Shown: positions 8,149-16,222 of the stretch, piece by piece
Position numbering within the stretch: position 1 is the stretch's first letter
Layout of the letters: each line of letters opens with the position of its first letter
Assembly (NCBI GenBank): GCA_903858935.1
Contig: CAIOKO010000135.1
Coordinates: 1-52,251 of the forward strand
DNA from: an uncultured Schlesneria sp.
GTDB lineage: Bacteria > Planctomycetota > Planctomycetia > Planctomycetales > Planctomycetaceae
DNA length: 52,251 bases
Reading direction: 5' to 3'
Notes under the pieces: model-generated
Told to the model about the DNA's origin: nothing
The model's input: only the letters and a program-made list of their open reading frames with translations
The model's database searches: none
Program-made: the position numbers and the translations under genes

Positions 8149-8276
8149 TCACCGTTCACGGGCCGGGGGCTGACGCATTTTCATGGCGAAAAACACCAAC
8201 CTCATTTGAGTCGCTCAAGTCTGATTTGTGCATTGCCCATAAGAAGGGGGCTGTCCCCCGGCATTGCCCGTGAACG
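8149..8276. repeat. Nested inverted repeats in a virion-module spacer
   Basis: CGTTCACGGGC near 8151 is answered by its exact reverse complement GCCCGTGAACG near 8263. Inside lie CCGGGGGCTGACG, a GGGGGCTGTCCCCC hairpin, and GCATTGCC paired with GGGCAATGC. The sequence CGGGGGCTGACG recurs in GC-rich hairpins at 16.4 kb. On the minus strand the inner hairpins could act as a terminator, attenuator or processing site between the decoration gene and the following genes. Confidence 0.5.
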
Positions 8277-8314
8277 ATGATTCATCGTCCGGTAAACGAA
8301 TTGTCGAATGTGGT

Positions 8315-8818
8315 TCAGATCAACTCATTGGGGGTCGTGCTTTGTGCGTACTTGATCCCATATGCGATGTAGAACGCTGCTCCGAGTTGTGGGTTGGCCC
8401 CCGTAATCGGGATCGAAAGCTGGACAAAGCTGAACCCGTTATTCATATCGAGATCGGTTGGCTGCACTTCAACCGCAATGACAGCGGGTGAGGCCGCGCT
8501 GACGGGCGTAAACGTATTCGCGGCCGCCTGTGTTGTAACCGTCCATTGTGGCGTTGTTGCGATCGCGCCGATTTTGGTACGAGCACGAGTGAACGTCAGC
8601 GATTTGGCACCTGCGCCGGTATTGCTTGTGGCCTGTTTCAATGTGATGACCGGATCATCACCGGCGGTCCCCGCTGCTTTGAATAACACGCACAGCAATC
8701 GGCCAATGTACTTCATATCGACCCATTGACCACCGTTGGCGGATGTATGCAGATCAGCAGGGACAAATGCTGGAACAATGTCGGCAATTTCGAGAAATTC
8801 GTGATTAAAGTCGGTCAT
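8315..8818 (-). CDS. Putative capsid decoration/structural protein
   Basis: A 167-aa protein from the ATG at 8818 (MTDFNHEFLEIADIVPAFVP), chosen for the GGAGA about 7 nt upstream. The longer frame to 8926 has no ribosome site. The protein is beta-rich and small-residue-rich (VIAVEVQPTDLDMNNGFSF, FVQLSIPITGANPQLGAAFY), a style common in capsid-surface proteins. It follows the major capsid gene after a 228-bp spacer, the usual place for a decoration or stabilisation protein. The role is inferred. Confidence 0.7.
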   Translation of the reverse strand: MTDFNHEFLEIADIVPAFVPADLHTSANGGQWVDMKYIGRLLCVLFKAAGTAGDDPVITLKQATSNTGAGAKSLTFTRARTKIGAIATTPQWTVTTQAAANTFTPVSAASPAVIAVEVQPTDLDMNNGFSFVQLSIPITGANPQLGAAFYIAYGIKYAQSTTPNELI

Positions 8819-9046
8819 AGAGATCTCCAGTTGTGAAAAAAGTTTGCAGGAAATGTGTGTCGTGGACGCAGCGTCTTCTCTTTTGTCGAGGCAATCGAAG
8901 AGCACAGGGTGACCGAAAACGGTCATCCCGTGGCACCCGAATTTTTTAGCTCTGGCATGGCATCAGGCGCGTACTTTCCACGCCATGGGTGCTCGTTGTC
9001 GATCACTCATGCTCGTCTAAAACGACCAGGGTTGATGGCAAACGGG

Positions 9047-10336
9047 TTATCGGGGTGCGATACAGACAAAGCTCGATTGAGTGTTCGTCCCTTTGAACGG
9101 AGTGATCGGACTGTTCTCCCAGGGCGCGGCGTTCATTCGCATCGTGAATCGCAGTGCGAGTTGGTCGGTCAGGAATTCAACATGCATTGAAATGGCCTGT
9201 GCGATACCCCCCTTACTGATCGACAGCACCTGACTCAAATCGGCCAGGACGATGTCCCCTTGCGATCCGAGAGTGCCGGCGAATTCGATCGGCTTCAGTG
9301 GGCGACCACCCAGCGTGCCGTATGGCGACGCTGACAGCCCTGTCGGTGGCATGTAGACCAGTTGTCCTGAATAGGTCCCTGTCGCCAGAGTCAACTGCAT
9401 CAGTTGCTGCATGCAATCCTGGTTGAGGTACCAGTTTGCGTTGCCGAAATAGGGAGCGAAAAACCGGTTCTGAGCTTTGATGATATTCGCCGCCACGATG
9501 GTCGCAGGCGACTGGCCTACTTCGGCCGCGATTGCCAGCAAGCTGGGCGCGTTCAGAATCCCGAGCGGCTTTCCAACCCCATCGCCGTTGAAGAGAGCAT
9601 CACCGATCATGAAGTTGAATTCTTCAGAGGCCTTGCGCGTCACGTACTGCTCGAGTGCTTGTGCGCTGTCCGAGATCAACTCATCGGTGAGATAAACGAC
9701 CACGGCCAGTTTCTGCAGCTTCATCTGGATTTCACGGACAGATGGCTTGCTGGCCGTAATCGTCTGGCCTTCACCAGTCCAATATCCCCGCAAACCACCG
9801 TGTCGACTGCCATTGGCCCGTGACGTTTCTGCATTTGCCAGAAACGTCATGTTGTTTCCACCGACCGTATAGTTGTCGGTCGAAGCAACCAGGTCATTCG
9901 AATAGACATGTTCAAAAATCTTATGATTGAACTCAGGCATGACGGTAAAGCCGCCATCCGAACCGATTGTCTCGGACATTCCCTGGATCGCCTTGAAGTG
10001 CGATTTACAGCGATCATGGAATGCCGCTCCCTGATGTCCGTCGAATCCGCTGCGAACAAAGTCGCTGAGCGATTTGAATTCGCCCCAGGGTCTGTATCCC
10101 TTTCGAATCAGTGATGACATGGCAGATTGAGACTTCAGCCGGCGGCCTGCTCGTGGTCCGTCAAGCTCATCGCGACCGGTGACGATGGTCACGGACTCAT
10201 CCGTTTCGGACCATTGTCCGGTGATTCTCCCTTCCGGATCACGGTGGATACCACTGAAGTCGGGTTTTTCGGACAGGCTTTTGACCGTTCCCGTCAATTC
10301 GGACACTTGTTTCGTCAATTCTTCAATCGTCGGCAT
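9047..10336 (-). CDS. HK97-fold major capsid protein
   Basis: A 429-aa protein. The N-terminal coiled-coil stretch (PTIEELTKQVSELTGTVKSL) resembles an HK97 scaffolding delta domain. The capsid domain begins near residue 115 with SETIGSDGGFTVMPEFNHKI, the typical 'gG.lvp..f...i' opening. It continues with the E-loop region, then QKLAVVVYLTDELISDSAQAL and FNGDGVGKPLGIL, all hallmark positions of the family. The C-terminus ends with FLTDQLALRFTMRMNAAPW. It follows the protease gene after 126 bp. The delta domain is presumably removed by that protease during capsid maturation. Confidence 0.92.
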   Translation of the reverse strand: MPTIEELTKQVSELTGTVKSLSEKPDFSGIHRDPEGRITGQWSETDESVTIVTGRDELDGPRAGRRLKSQSAMSSLIRKGYRPWGEFKSLSDFVRSGFDGHQGAAFHDRCKSHFKAIQGMSETIGSDGGFTVMPEFNHKIFEHVYSNDLVASTDNYTVGGNNMTFLANAETSRANGSRHGGLRGYWTGEGQTITASKPSVREIQMKLQKLAVVVYLTDELISDSAQALEQYVTRKASEEFNFMIGDALFNGDGVGKPLGILNAPSLLAIAAEVGQSPATIVAANIIKAQNRFFAPYFGNANWYLNQDCMQQLMQLTLATGTYSGQLVYMPPTGLSASPYGTLGGRPLKPIEFAGTLGSQGDIVLADLSQVLSISKGGIAQAISMHVEFLTDQLALRFTMRMNAAPWENSPITPFKGTNTQSSFVCIAPR

Positions 10337-10462
10337 GGAACATTCTTTCTAATAGCGAAATGCGATTCGAAAATAAAAACGTAAAATCCGTGGCGTGTAT
10401 TCGTGGCACGCTAAGAACAGGCGTATTAATCCCCGTTGCGAAAGGGGGTGGATTGTGGTGAG

Positions 10463-11053
10463 TCATTTTTTGATGCTACCGACCAATCCAGCCAGTTCGT
10501 GAATCGACTTTTCCAGCATGGCAAGCTTGGATTTGTCGATGTCGGCCTGATGAGACTTTGATTGCGACACCAATCGAGCCATTTGTCTCGCGACACCATT
10601 CAGAATGCGGCGTTGATCGGCCGTCAGGTTTCTTGCACCGACCATCCCCTTCAGTCGTGACCCCAGTCCAAGGACTTGAAGTGAGGCGATTCGACCGGAT
10701 GCGAGGAACGCCTTCATGGCATCGTCATCCTGACCACCCGTATCCTCATCCGCTTTAAGTGCAGGCTGATCTGGATAATTCGACGAGTGGATCCCCTCGA
10801 GTGCCGCCAGTTGTTCTTGAAGCGAGGCGAGGATGTCGCTTAACCCGTCTTTGACGGCAGGATTTTCGAGCGGTCCCATGGCGTCTTCGATGTTGTGGCA
10901 CGCGGCAATCAGCGATGCGTGGACCGACGACACAACCGTCGAACCATAAGGTTGGTTTCCCGTTCCGTCGTCGTTCTCATTCGATTCGACAGGGCTGTCA
11001 TCGATCTCGGAATCTGTGTCATCGTCGTCTACTGGCTGAATTGAGTCTGTCAT
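10463..11053 (-). CDS. Nested scaffold protein from an internal start in the protease gene
   Basis: An in-frame ATG at 11053 (MTDSIQPVDDDD, residue 233 of the protease) is preceded by GGAG with a 6-nt spacer (CGGAGAAAAGA). This is one of the best ribosome sites in the module. Initiation here would give a 196-aa acidic, helical protein without the catalytic domain. Lambda Nu3 is made in the same way inside gene C. The sequence shows the site; its use is inferred. Confidence 0.5.
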   Translation of the reverse strand: MTDSIQPVDDDDTDSEIDDSPVESNENDDGTGNQPYGSTVVSSVHASLIAACHNIEDAMGPLENPAVKDGLSDILASLQEQLAALEGIHSSNYPDQPALKADEDTGGQDDDAMKAFLASGRIASLQVLGLGSRLKGMVGARNLTADQRRILNGVARQMARLVSQSKSHQADIDKSKLAMLEKSIHELAGLVGSIKK

Positions 11054-11749
11054 TCTTTTCTCCGTTGAAATTCCAATACCAAAGCGTTTCAAAGGCGTAA
11101 CCACAGCGGTTAGAGACTTCATGATCGAGGGGGTAATTGGCTGGCCGCCGAGGCGATTTCGATGAAGCGTTTTTGCCACGGCATCGGGGTTAACGCCGAT
11201 TGCACACCATGACCATTCCTCCAGATCCCATTCTTCCACGATCAACACGTCACCCTCGATCGGGTCGTGCTTGAGGCGGGACTTGATCGGCGTCTCACGC
11301 ACCGATGTCGCCCTGACGATTCCCTCGTCGATCAGTTCGAAGATCTGAGCTGCTTCGAGTGACGTCTGAGAAAACCACGACGTCGCCTGAACGTCCTCGT
11401 CGGTAACCGTCACAGCCACTTGTCCATCCGCATCGCGCGAAGTCCCGATCGGCTGGCCGATTCCTTCCAACCCATGCGCCCACATGACGACGGGGTTTTT
11501 CGAGTAATTTTCCAAACGACAACCACGGGGAATCAGCAGGTCACCAACTCGGTCGATCGTGGCGGTCGAGATCACTGCCCGCGCCGACATCGCCTTGCGG
11601 TCGACGTAGGGTTGTCCAGAAAACTCGATCGCCAGTGATCGGCCCGTTGGTGCCAGTTGATAGTGGCTGCCGGGTCGACGGGGTGTGTTCCCAAGACGGT
11701 TAACCCCCTTCGCGTCACTGCGTCTGTTGTTTGTGTGTCGTGTTCTCAT
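10463..11749 (-). CDS. HK97-family prohead protease with C-terminal scaffold-like region
   Basis: About 428 aa from the ATG at 11749; a GTG 18 bp upstream is possible. Residues 38-215 match the prohead protease fold (U35/S78-type). They contain SARAVISTATIDRVGDLLIP, the His in MWAHG (about residue 92) and the Ser in VRATSVRETP (about residue 149), likely the catalytic pair. Prohead proteases are usually 150-250 aa. Here an acidic linker (about residues 240-270, DDDDTDSEIDD) leads to a helical C-terminal domain, which suggests a fused or nested scaffold. The start codon lies in an inverted repeat. No portal or terminase gene precedes it, unlike most HK97-type modules. Confidence 0.88.
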   Translation of the reverse strand: MRTRHTNNRRSDAKGVNRLGNTPRRPGSHYQLAPTGRSLAIEFSGQPYVDRKAMSARAVISTATIDRVGDLLIPRGCRLENYSKNPVVMWAHGLEGIGQPIGTSRDADGQVAVTVTDEDVQATSWFSQTSLEAAQIFELIDEGIVRATSVRETPIKSRLKHDPIEGDVLIVEEWDLEEWSWCAIGVNPDAVAKTLHRNRLGGQPITPSIMKSLTAVVTPLKRFGIGISTEKRMTDSIQPVDDDDTDSEIDDSPVESNENDDGTGNQPYGSTVVSSVHASLIAACHNIEDAMGPLENPAVKDGLSDILASLQEQLAALEGIHSSNYPDQPALKADEDTGGQDDDAMKAFLASGRIASLQVLGLGSRLKGMVGARNLTADQRRILNGVARQMARLVSQSKSHQADIDKSKLAMLEKSIHELAGLVGSIKK

Positions 11750-11796
11750 GGGGCTTATTAAACACACAGGACGACATAAATAAAATATGAGAACAC
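11740..11796 (-). promoter_or_regulatory. Inverted repeat enclosing the protease start codon
   Basis: On the transcript, GTGTTCTCAT (11796-11787) is exactly complementary to ATGAGAACAC (11749-11740), whose first three bases are the protease ATG. The loop is 37 nt and AT-rich. A TGTCGT/ACGACA pair overlaps the same region and would compete. The fold could hide the start codon, or the DNA could be an operator. No regulator gene is in the window. Confidence 0.4.
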
Positions 11797-11856
11797 ATGT
11801 TGTTTCTTAACGTTTAGAAGATGCTCATGAGAAATGGGAAAAAGCGAGTTTGTGGC

Positions 11857-11897
11857 TGCCGTCAAAAAACGGCAAACCCCTGTTCTGAACAGGGGTT
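11857..11897 (-). terminator. Likely Rho-independent terminator upstream of the virion module
   Basis: On the minus strand a perfect 11-bp stem (AACCCCTGTTC with GAACAGGGGTT, 1-nt centre) is followed directly by TGCCGTTTTTTGACGGCA. That sequence is itself a 6-bp hairpin with a T run. The pair would stop transcripts coming from the CehA-like gene before they reach the protease gene, so the virion module probably has its own promoter downstream of this point. Confidence 0.6.
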
Positions 11898-12029
11898 AGG
11901 TTGAGAGTCTCGCTGCGGGGGATTTTTCCCATTGGGGCAACGCGAGAATGTTTTTTCAATAAAACCGAGCTGAGTTGCCACGGTTTTGGTCCGGCTTGAT
12001 GAGCGAGGTATCGCAGACGAGCCTACGAA
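11898..12029. other. Spacer between terminator and right palindrome
   Basis: No gene or clear signal is seen. The stretch is part of the ~440-bp gap between the protease gene and the CehA-like gene; the rest of that gap is the palindromic element and the terminator. Confidence 0.6.
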
Positions 12030-12155
12030 ACCCCTCTGCTCCTGCGGCGCCGGTAAATGGGCCTTTGCACTCGTTCCAGCCATCATTCACGAATGAACAA
12101 TGTAACGCAAAATCCCAGGGCAAAGTCCCGTTAACCACCGCAGGGGCGGTGGGGT
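12030..12155. repeat. Right copy of the ~130-bp palindromic element
   Basis: A diverged copy of the element at 290-418, in the same orientation. Shared parts are ACGAAACCCC at the left, GGGCCTTTGC, the loop motif CCATCATTCAC, AGGGCAAAG, CCCGTTAACCACCGC and GGGGCGGTGGGGT at the right. Its left arm has drifted more than its right arm. It lies just upstream of the virion module, about 11.7 kb from the first copy. Confidence 0.7.
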
Positions 12156-12172
12156 GGGCTCTTTATGAACCT

Positions 12173-12191
12173 TGAACGGTATTGCCGTTCA
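12173..12191 (-). terminator. Weak hairpin at the end of the CehA-like gene
   Basis: TGAACGG and CCGTTCA form a 7-bp stem with a 5-nt loop, overlapping the stop codon of the CehA-like gene. No clear T run follows on the minus strand. The stronger terminator is at 11857-11897. Confidence 0.3.
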
Positions 12192-14693
12192 GGGGTTCAC
12201 TGCTTCTGTGGCGATGTTGTTATAGATCTCGCGGGCTTTGTCGTATGCCGTTTTTGCGGCAGGACGCTCGGTTGCGCGGATGGCTCGTTGTTTTGAATTC
12301 CAGCAAACATCAACGGCTTTTGCACACCATTCGGCGCTTTGTCGACTTGCTCGAATCGGTTTTCCAGCCACTTCAATAAAGATGGGGTTCGTATGGCAAG
12401 AGGGGAGGATTCGCAGGGCAACCCAGCTGGACTGCTTGATGTCGATTTCAAATTCCAACGGTTGCAGCGAGCCATCAGCGGTAATCATTCTGGTTGCTGC
12501 CACCTGGCCATTAACGATCAACTCGACGGGTACCGTTCGAGTATCACCGACCCGACATCGTTCGAGATGCCAGTAAGGTTTTTCGTCGAGTCGCTTCGAT
12601 CGGATTGCTTCAGTCTCTGGCGTCGGCTTCTCCGCGAGCAACGCGGCTGCATCACAAGTGAAACGAACCTTTCCCGGCGCATTAAGATCGAGCTGACTCG
12701 CCCGCCCATTCGCACCTGTTTCCCCTAACTCACAACGCGAAGACGACTCACCTGTTTTAGACCCATCATCCGACGCGCGTGAACCGGCTGTGCCGGCGGC
12801 GAACGAAAAAAAGTGGCTCAGGCCGTCACCGCAGTAGCTGCGACCGTCTTTGAGGCCTTGGACCCAGTCGTCGTAGTTAAGTGGCTTGTCGGTGGGAAGC
12901 TTCACATAGATTCGACCGAGTCCGACTTTGTCTCCATAAATACAGGGGAAATCGGTTTCCCCGCTGATACGGGTTCTCATGCCGCAGTTCAACGTGTGGT
13001 ACCAGATGTTAAGTTCCCAGATGGCCGGGGTATCAACCGCAGAGATAAAATCGCAGGCACCGTGCGCCGTTGTGACGATGAACTCGTTTGCTCCGATCCC
13101 ATCGAAGCGGGGCATCGCGAGATCGGGCAGTTTGTCGGCGGCACGGCCCTGCCAGCCGGTGGCAGCCCCACCCCAGGGTCGGTCGGCAAATTTGCGAGAA
13201 CCATCAGGCATCAGGTCGGGCAGGGCGAGTCCCCAGCCACTATGACTGTATCCGACAACACCCCCTTGTTTCTGACCCCATTCCAGAACTGGCTGAGTCC
13301 ACGTCGGCCATTCTTCGAGCAACGTTGTCCCTGGATAGTCATCTTCAATCAACTTGAGCAGGCACAGATGCCCCGCGTGTGATGAGGGGAATCCAGAGAC
13401 TTCCACGTCGTAACGCATCAGGTAATTCGGGCGCGATAACGCGGACGTTTTTCCTTCAAAATATCGCTTCTGTGTGTACCAGCAGGGACCCCACGAAAGG
13501 ACACAGCCGACATTCAAATCTTCACCCAGAATATGTCGCATCATGTCACCGGGCGTGACACCTTCGGTCGGACTGTCGTAGTGAGCACAGCCTGCTGCAT
13601 GTACATGATGATCACCTGAAAACCAGCCTCGCCTGGCGGCATGGATCCATCGACGGAGTTGAAAATCGAGGCGCTGGCTGACTCCGTCGATCGCCACGTT
13701 GAACTTGTGGGTATCGACGTGATACTCGGGCCCACGCTGAACGACGGCAGTGTATTGACCGGGTGGAAGCATGACCGATTCGCCGTCAGCTCGATAGATT
13801 TGTTCATGAAAAAAGAAATCAGGAGCCAGGCGGCGTGCCGGGTTGGGATAAACTCGACCGTACGCGTCACGAATCGTCAGGGCGGCAAACGTCGGCGTTC
13901 CATCGAAATCTTTGATGCCGAGTGCGACTTCGATTGCCGGAACACAATCGAACAGGACAGGAACTGAATTTCGAAAGCCGAGATCCTGAGTCCCCTGGCC
14001 GACGTGAAATCCAATTTGTGCTTCTCGTTTTCCCACGTCGCGGCTGAAAAGCTGGATCACTCGGTACTCGAGTTCCAATCCTGATAAACCAGGTTTTAGC
14101 GGTTGCTTGTCGAACATCTGAGCGTCGAGAAACCGGTTCGGAACATCCGAGGGCTGGACCAGTTTTTCGTCGGTCATCGGCTTTTCTCGGGAGTTTTTCG
14201 TACCTCGCTGGAAAACGGGGAGCAGATTTGCACTTTCCGGAACGAGTGGCGCGGTGACTCCTGCTTCGTTTTGAATCTTGACGAGAAACGTTCGCCAACC
14301 CTGCTGCACCAACTGTTTCTGAGTCGGCCCTTCAATCACAGATACGCGGCTTTCGGCGTTAATGCTCACCGCAACCAGGGATCGTGGATCAAGTACGCGT
14401 TGAACGGCCGTTGTGGCATCCGCATCATCAGTCAGCGCCAGTGCGTCATCCAGTTTTTTCCGAGTCTCGGCATCCAGCGGAGAACCAACAAATTCGAGTG
14501 CCTGCACCAGGCGTTCCGTCGCGGCGGTTAACGGTTGGCGTTCCACGCGACCGACCATCGGCCACTTGCCGTCAGCGGCAAGTACTACCGTCGCGTGACA
14601 GGCACACAACATGAGACCAAACAACAAGGAAAACGGTGTCACGATCCTGTTTCGCACAGAAACACGAACCAGATTCCAGATTACGTTGCGCAT
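12189..14693 (-). CDS. CehA/McbA-type periplasmic metallohydrolase
   Basis: About 834 aa from the ATG at 14693 (MRNVIWNLVR), which has GGAGA upstream; a TTG 39 bp earlier is less likely. A signal sequence ends near VVLAADGKW. The first 340 residues look like beta-sandwich and linker. The PHP-like metal site opens with WFSGDHHVHAAGC (about residues 357-369), and later His residues occur in GYSHSGWG and TTAHGACDF. The family hydrolyses phosphoesters or related bonds with divalent metals, but this substrate is unknown. Planctomycetes have many such secreted paralogues. At 12767-12796 (about residues 633-643) a 30-bp dispersed repeat lies inside the gene, in a low-complexity Ser/Gly linker. Confidence 0.8.
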   Translation of the reverse strand: MRNVIWNLVRVSVRNRIVTPFSLLFGLMLCACHATVVLAADGKWPMVGRVERQPLTAATERLVQALEFVGSPLDAETRKKLDDALALTDDADATTAVQRVLDPRSLVAVSINAESRVSVIEGPTQKQLVQQGWRTFLVKIQNEAGVTAPLVPESANLLPVFQRGTKNSREKPMTDEKLVQPSDVPNRFLDAQMFDKQPLKPGLSGLELEYRVIQLFSRDVGKREAQIGFHVGQGTQDLGFRNSVPVLFDCVPAIEVALGIKDFDGTPTFAALTIRDAYGRVYPNPARRLAPDFFFHEQIYRADGESVMLPPGQYTAVVQRGPEYHVDTHKFNVAIDGVSQRLDFQLRRWIHAARRGWFSGDHHVHAAGCAHYDSPTEGVTPGDMMRHILGEDLNVGCVLSWGPCWYTQKRYFEGKTSALSRPNYLMRYDVEVSGFPSSHAGHLCLLKLIEDDYPGTTLLEEWPTWTQPVLEWGQKQGGVVGYSHSGWGLALPDLMPDGSRKFADRPWGGAATGWQGRAADKLPDLAMPRFDGIGANEFIVTTAHGACDFISAVDTPAIWELNIWYHTLNCGMRTRISGETDFPCIYGDKVGLGRIYVKLPTDKPLNYDDWVQGLKDGRSYCGDGLSHFFSFAAGTAGSRASDDGSKTGESSSRCELGETGANGRASQLDLNAPGKVRFTCDAAALLAEKPTPETEAIRSKRLDEKPYWHLERCRVGDTRTVPVELIVNGQVAATRMITADGSLQPLEFEIDIKQSSWVALRILPSCHTNPIFIEVAGKPIRASRQSAEWCAKAVDVCWNSKQRAIRATERPAAKTAYDKAREIYNNIATEAVNP
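12767..12796. repeat. Dispersed GC-rich repeat within the CehA-like gene
   Basis: This 30-bp stretch contains GACGCGCGTGAACC and GGCTGTGCCGG. It matches the reverse complement of 16247-16276 at about 26 of 30 positions. Its first 19 bp match 36619-36637 in lpxK at 17 of 19. It encodes part of a low-complexity linker, which suggests an inserted palindromic element tolerated in frame. Confidence 0.55.
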
Positions 14694-15224
14694 GAATGCT
14701 CTCCGAATCGATGATTTGATCGCAGCAATCAAAGAAAGATCATCGAATTCACAGCGAGAAGAGTCAATCAGCGACAGAAGAAAAGTGTCGGCATCGAAAT
14801 TCGCATCATGAATTTAAGATGTGGCCACCGAGAGTTATTAAGTGTTACCTCGGGTGAGATTTCGATCTCGGTCAATGTCATCTCAAAAACAAATCTCCGA
14901 CACATCTTCCAAACGTTAAGAAGCAACTTGCATTTTCGTATTTACAAGCGATAATATATGTTGTACGAAATATGTCGTTCGTGTATGATATGCAGGTAAC
15001 GTCGAAAAAAGTCAGGAAGGATCTGCGGACTAACATTCCTCAGCTCGGCTGGAATTCGTGGAATCTGTGGCTTGGCGGCGACAATTGATCTTTGACAGTT
15101 GGGAAATCATTGAAACCGGATCATTCCCGCAGCCGCCAACAGGTGGGGGCTGATCCGTGGGAGGCTCGTTGCTTGCCTTACGGGTGCGAGGTCGACTCCC
15201 TGCGGGGTGCGGGAGATAATCGCA
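14694..15224. other. Spacer upstream of the CehA-like gene
   Basis: No gene is seen. The region is AT-rich at 14920-14995, where plus-strand promoter-like sequences lie. 15060-15200 has no recognisable coding or structural signal apart from GC-rich stretches near 15120-15210. Confidence 0.6.
14928..14989 (+). promoter_or_regulatory. Tandem promoter-like elements facing the repeat array
   Basis: TTGTAC (14961-14966), a 17-bp spacer and TATGAT (14984-14989) form a near-consensus sigma-70 promoter on the plus strand. A second candidate just upstream is TTGCAT (14928), an 18-bp spacer and TAATAT (14952). Transcription would start near 14996 and run into the repeat array, where no convincing gene lies. 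Planctomycete promoters are poorly characterised, so this is tentative. Confidence 0.4.
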
Positions 15225-16050
15225 CAGCATGAACCGAGAAATTCGAACTGCGTCGAACTCGAACAAACTCGAACAAACTCGAACAACAGGGGAAACAATC
15301 GCTTAAACCCTATGAATTACGAGGAATGGTCGAAGTCGAACAAACTCGAACAAACTTTGACACCAGATTTCGAGGCAAAATTACCACGGAACTTAAAAGC
15401 AGATTGTTGAACAGAAGGATGCGAAGTTAACGAAGTGAAGAAAATCGCATGAGACGCTCGGCCGGTTCCCTATGCGTCATTGGGAGACCACCCGCACAAC
15501 AGGGGAATCGGACAGACCTCTGTCGAACTCAGGTGAAGTCGCGCGAACTCGGGTGAAGTCTGGTGAACTTTTTAACGACAGAAACCGAGAAGACGATCGT
15601 CAAAAGCCTATGAATTACGAAGAATGGTCGAAGTCGCGCGAAGTCGTGCGAAGTCGTGCGAAGTCGTGCGAACTTTTTCATTGGATTTCGCGGCGGATTA
15701 ATTTCGGCGGAATACGGGAAAAGATTCCTGAACAGAAGGAAGCGAAGTTAGCGAAGAGAAGAAAATTAGATGAGACCTTCGGTCGCAACGGTACGAGGTC
15801 AGAAGACAGTCGCATCGCAGGATCGGAGAAATTCGAACTTCGTCGAAGTCGAACAAACTCGAACAAACTCGAACAACGAGGAAATAATTGCTAAATCCCT
15901 ATGAATTACGAGGAATGGTCGAAGTCGAACAAACTGTGACACCAAATTTCTCGGGGGCCGGATTATCGCAGAGCGTTAGAGAAGATTTTTGAACAGAAGG
16001 ACTTGAAGTTAACGAAGTAAGGACAAGAAAGACGGCTCGTGCCGCCGCGG
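15225..16050. repeat. Tandem array of ~295-bp units with embedded 10-bp repeats
   Basis: The block TATGAATTACGA(G/A)GAATGG followed by TCGAAGTCG starts at 15311, 15609 and 15900, spacings of 298 and 291 bp. Each unit also has TGAACAGAAGGA with GCGAAGTTA about 100-120 bp further on. Short 10-bp repeats sit beside these blocks. CGAACAAACT recurs around 15252-15290, 15335-15355 and 15855-15880. Unit 2 instead has CGAAGTCGTG/C repeated four times (15628-15675). The 10-bp period equals one helical turn. The plus strand has long open frames through unit 2, but their amino-acid content is an echo of the repeats. Origin and function are unknown. Confidence 0.7.
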
Positions 16051-16222
16051 CGGCGGGATTCCGAAAACGGAGAAAAGAAAGATTCAAACACCAATCAGCA
16101 CTGATTTTCGCTCATCAGATAATTCAAATTGTTTTTAAATTCCGCTGGTTCTTATCCGTGACCAACTGTAGTACTAACGTTTGATTTCGTCGCGCGCCGC
16201 GAAGAATTTGAAGAAAAAAAGA
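16051..16222. other. Spacer after the repeat array
   Basis: No gene is seen. It contains a short GC palindrome (GCCGCCGCGGCGGC near 16040-16055) and AT-rich sequence. Confidence 0.5.

Noticed and set aside
15472-15894. 140-aa plus-strand protein through the repeat array
   Set aside because: Its amino-acid sequence simply mirrors the DNA repeats (MNYEEWSKS recurs), the frame breaks in unit 3, and no good ribosome site is present.
15225-16050. CRISPR array
   Set aside because: Repeats are of mixed types and lengths, with no regular repeat-spacer alternation and no cas genes nearby.
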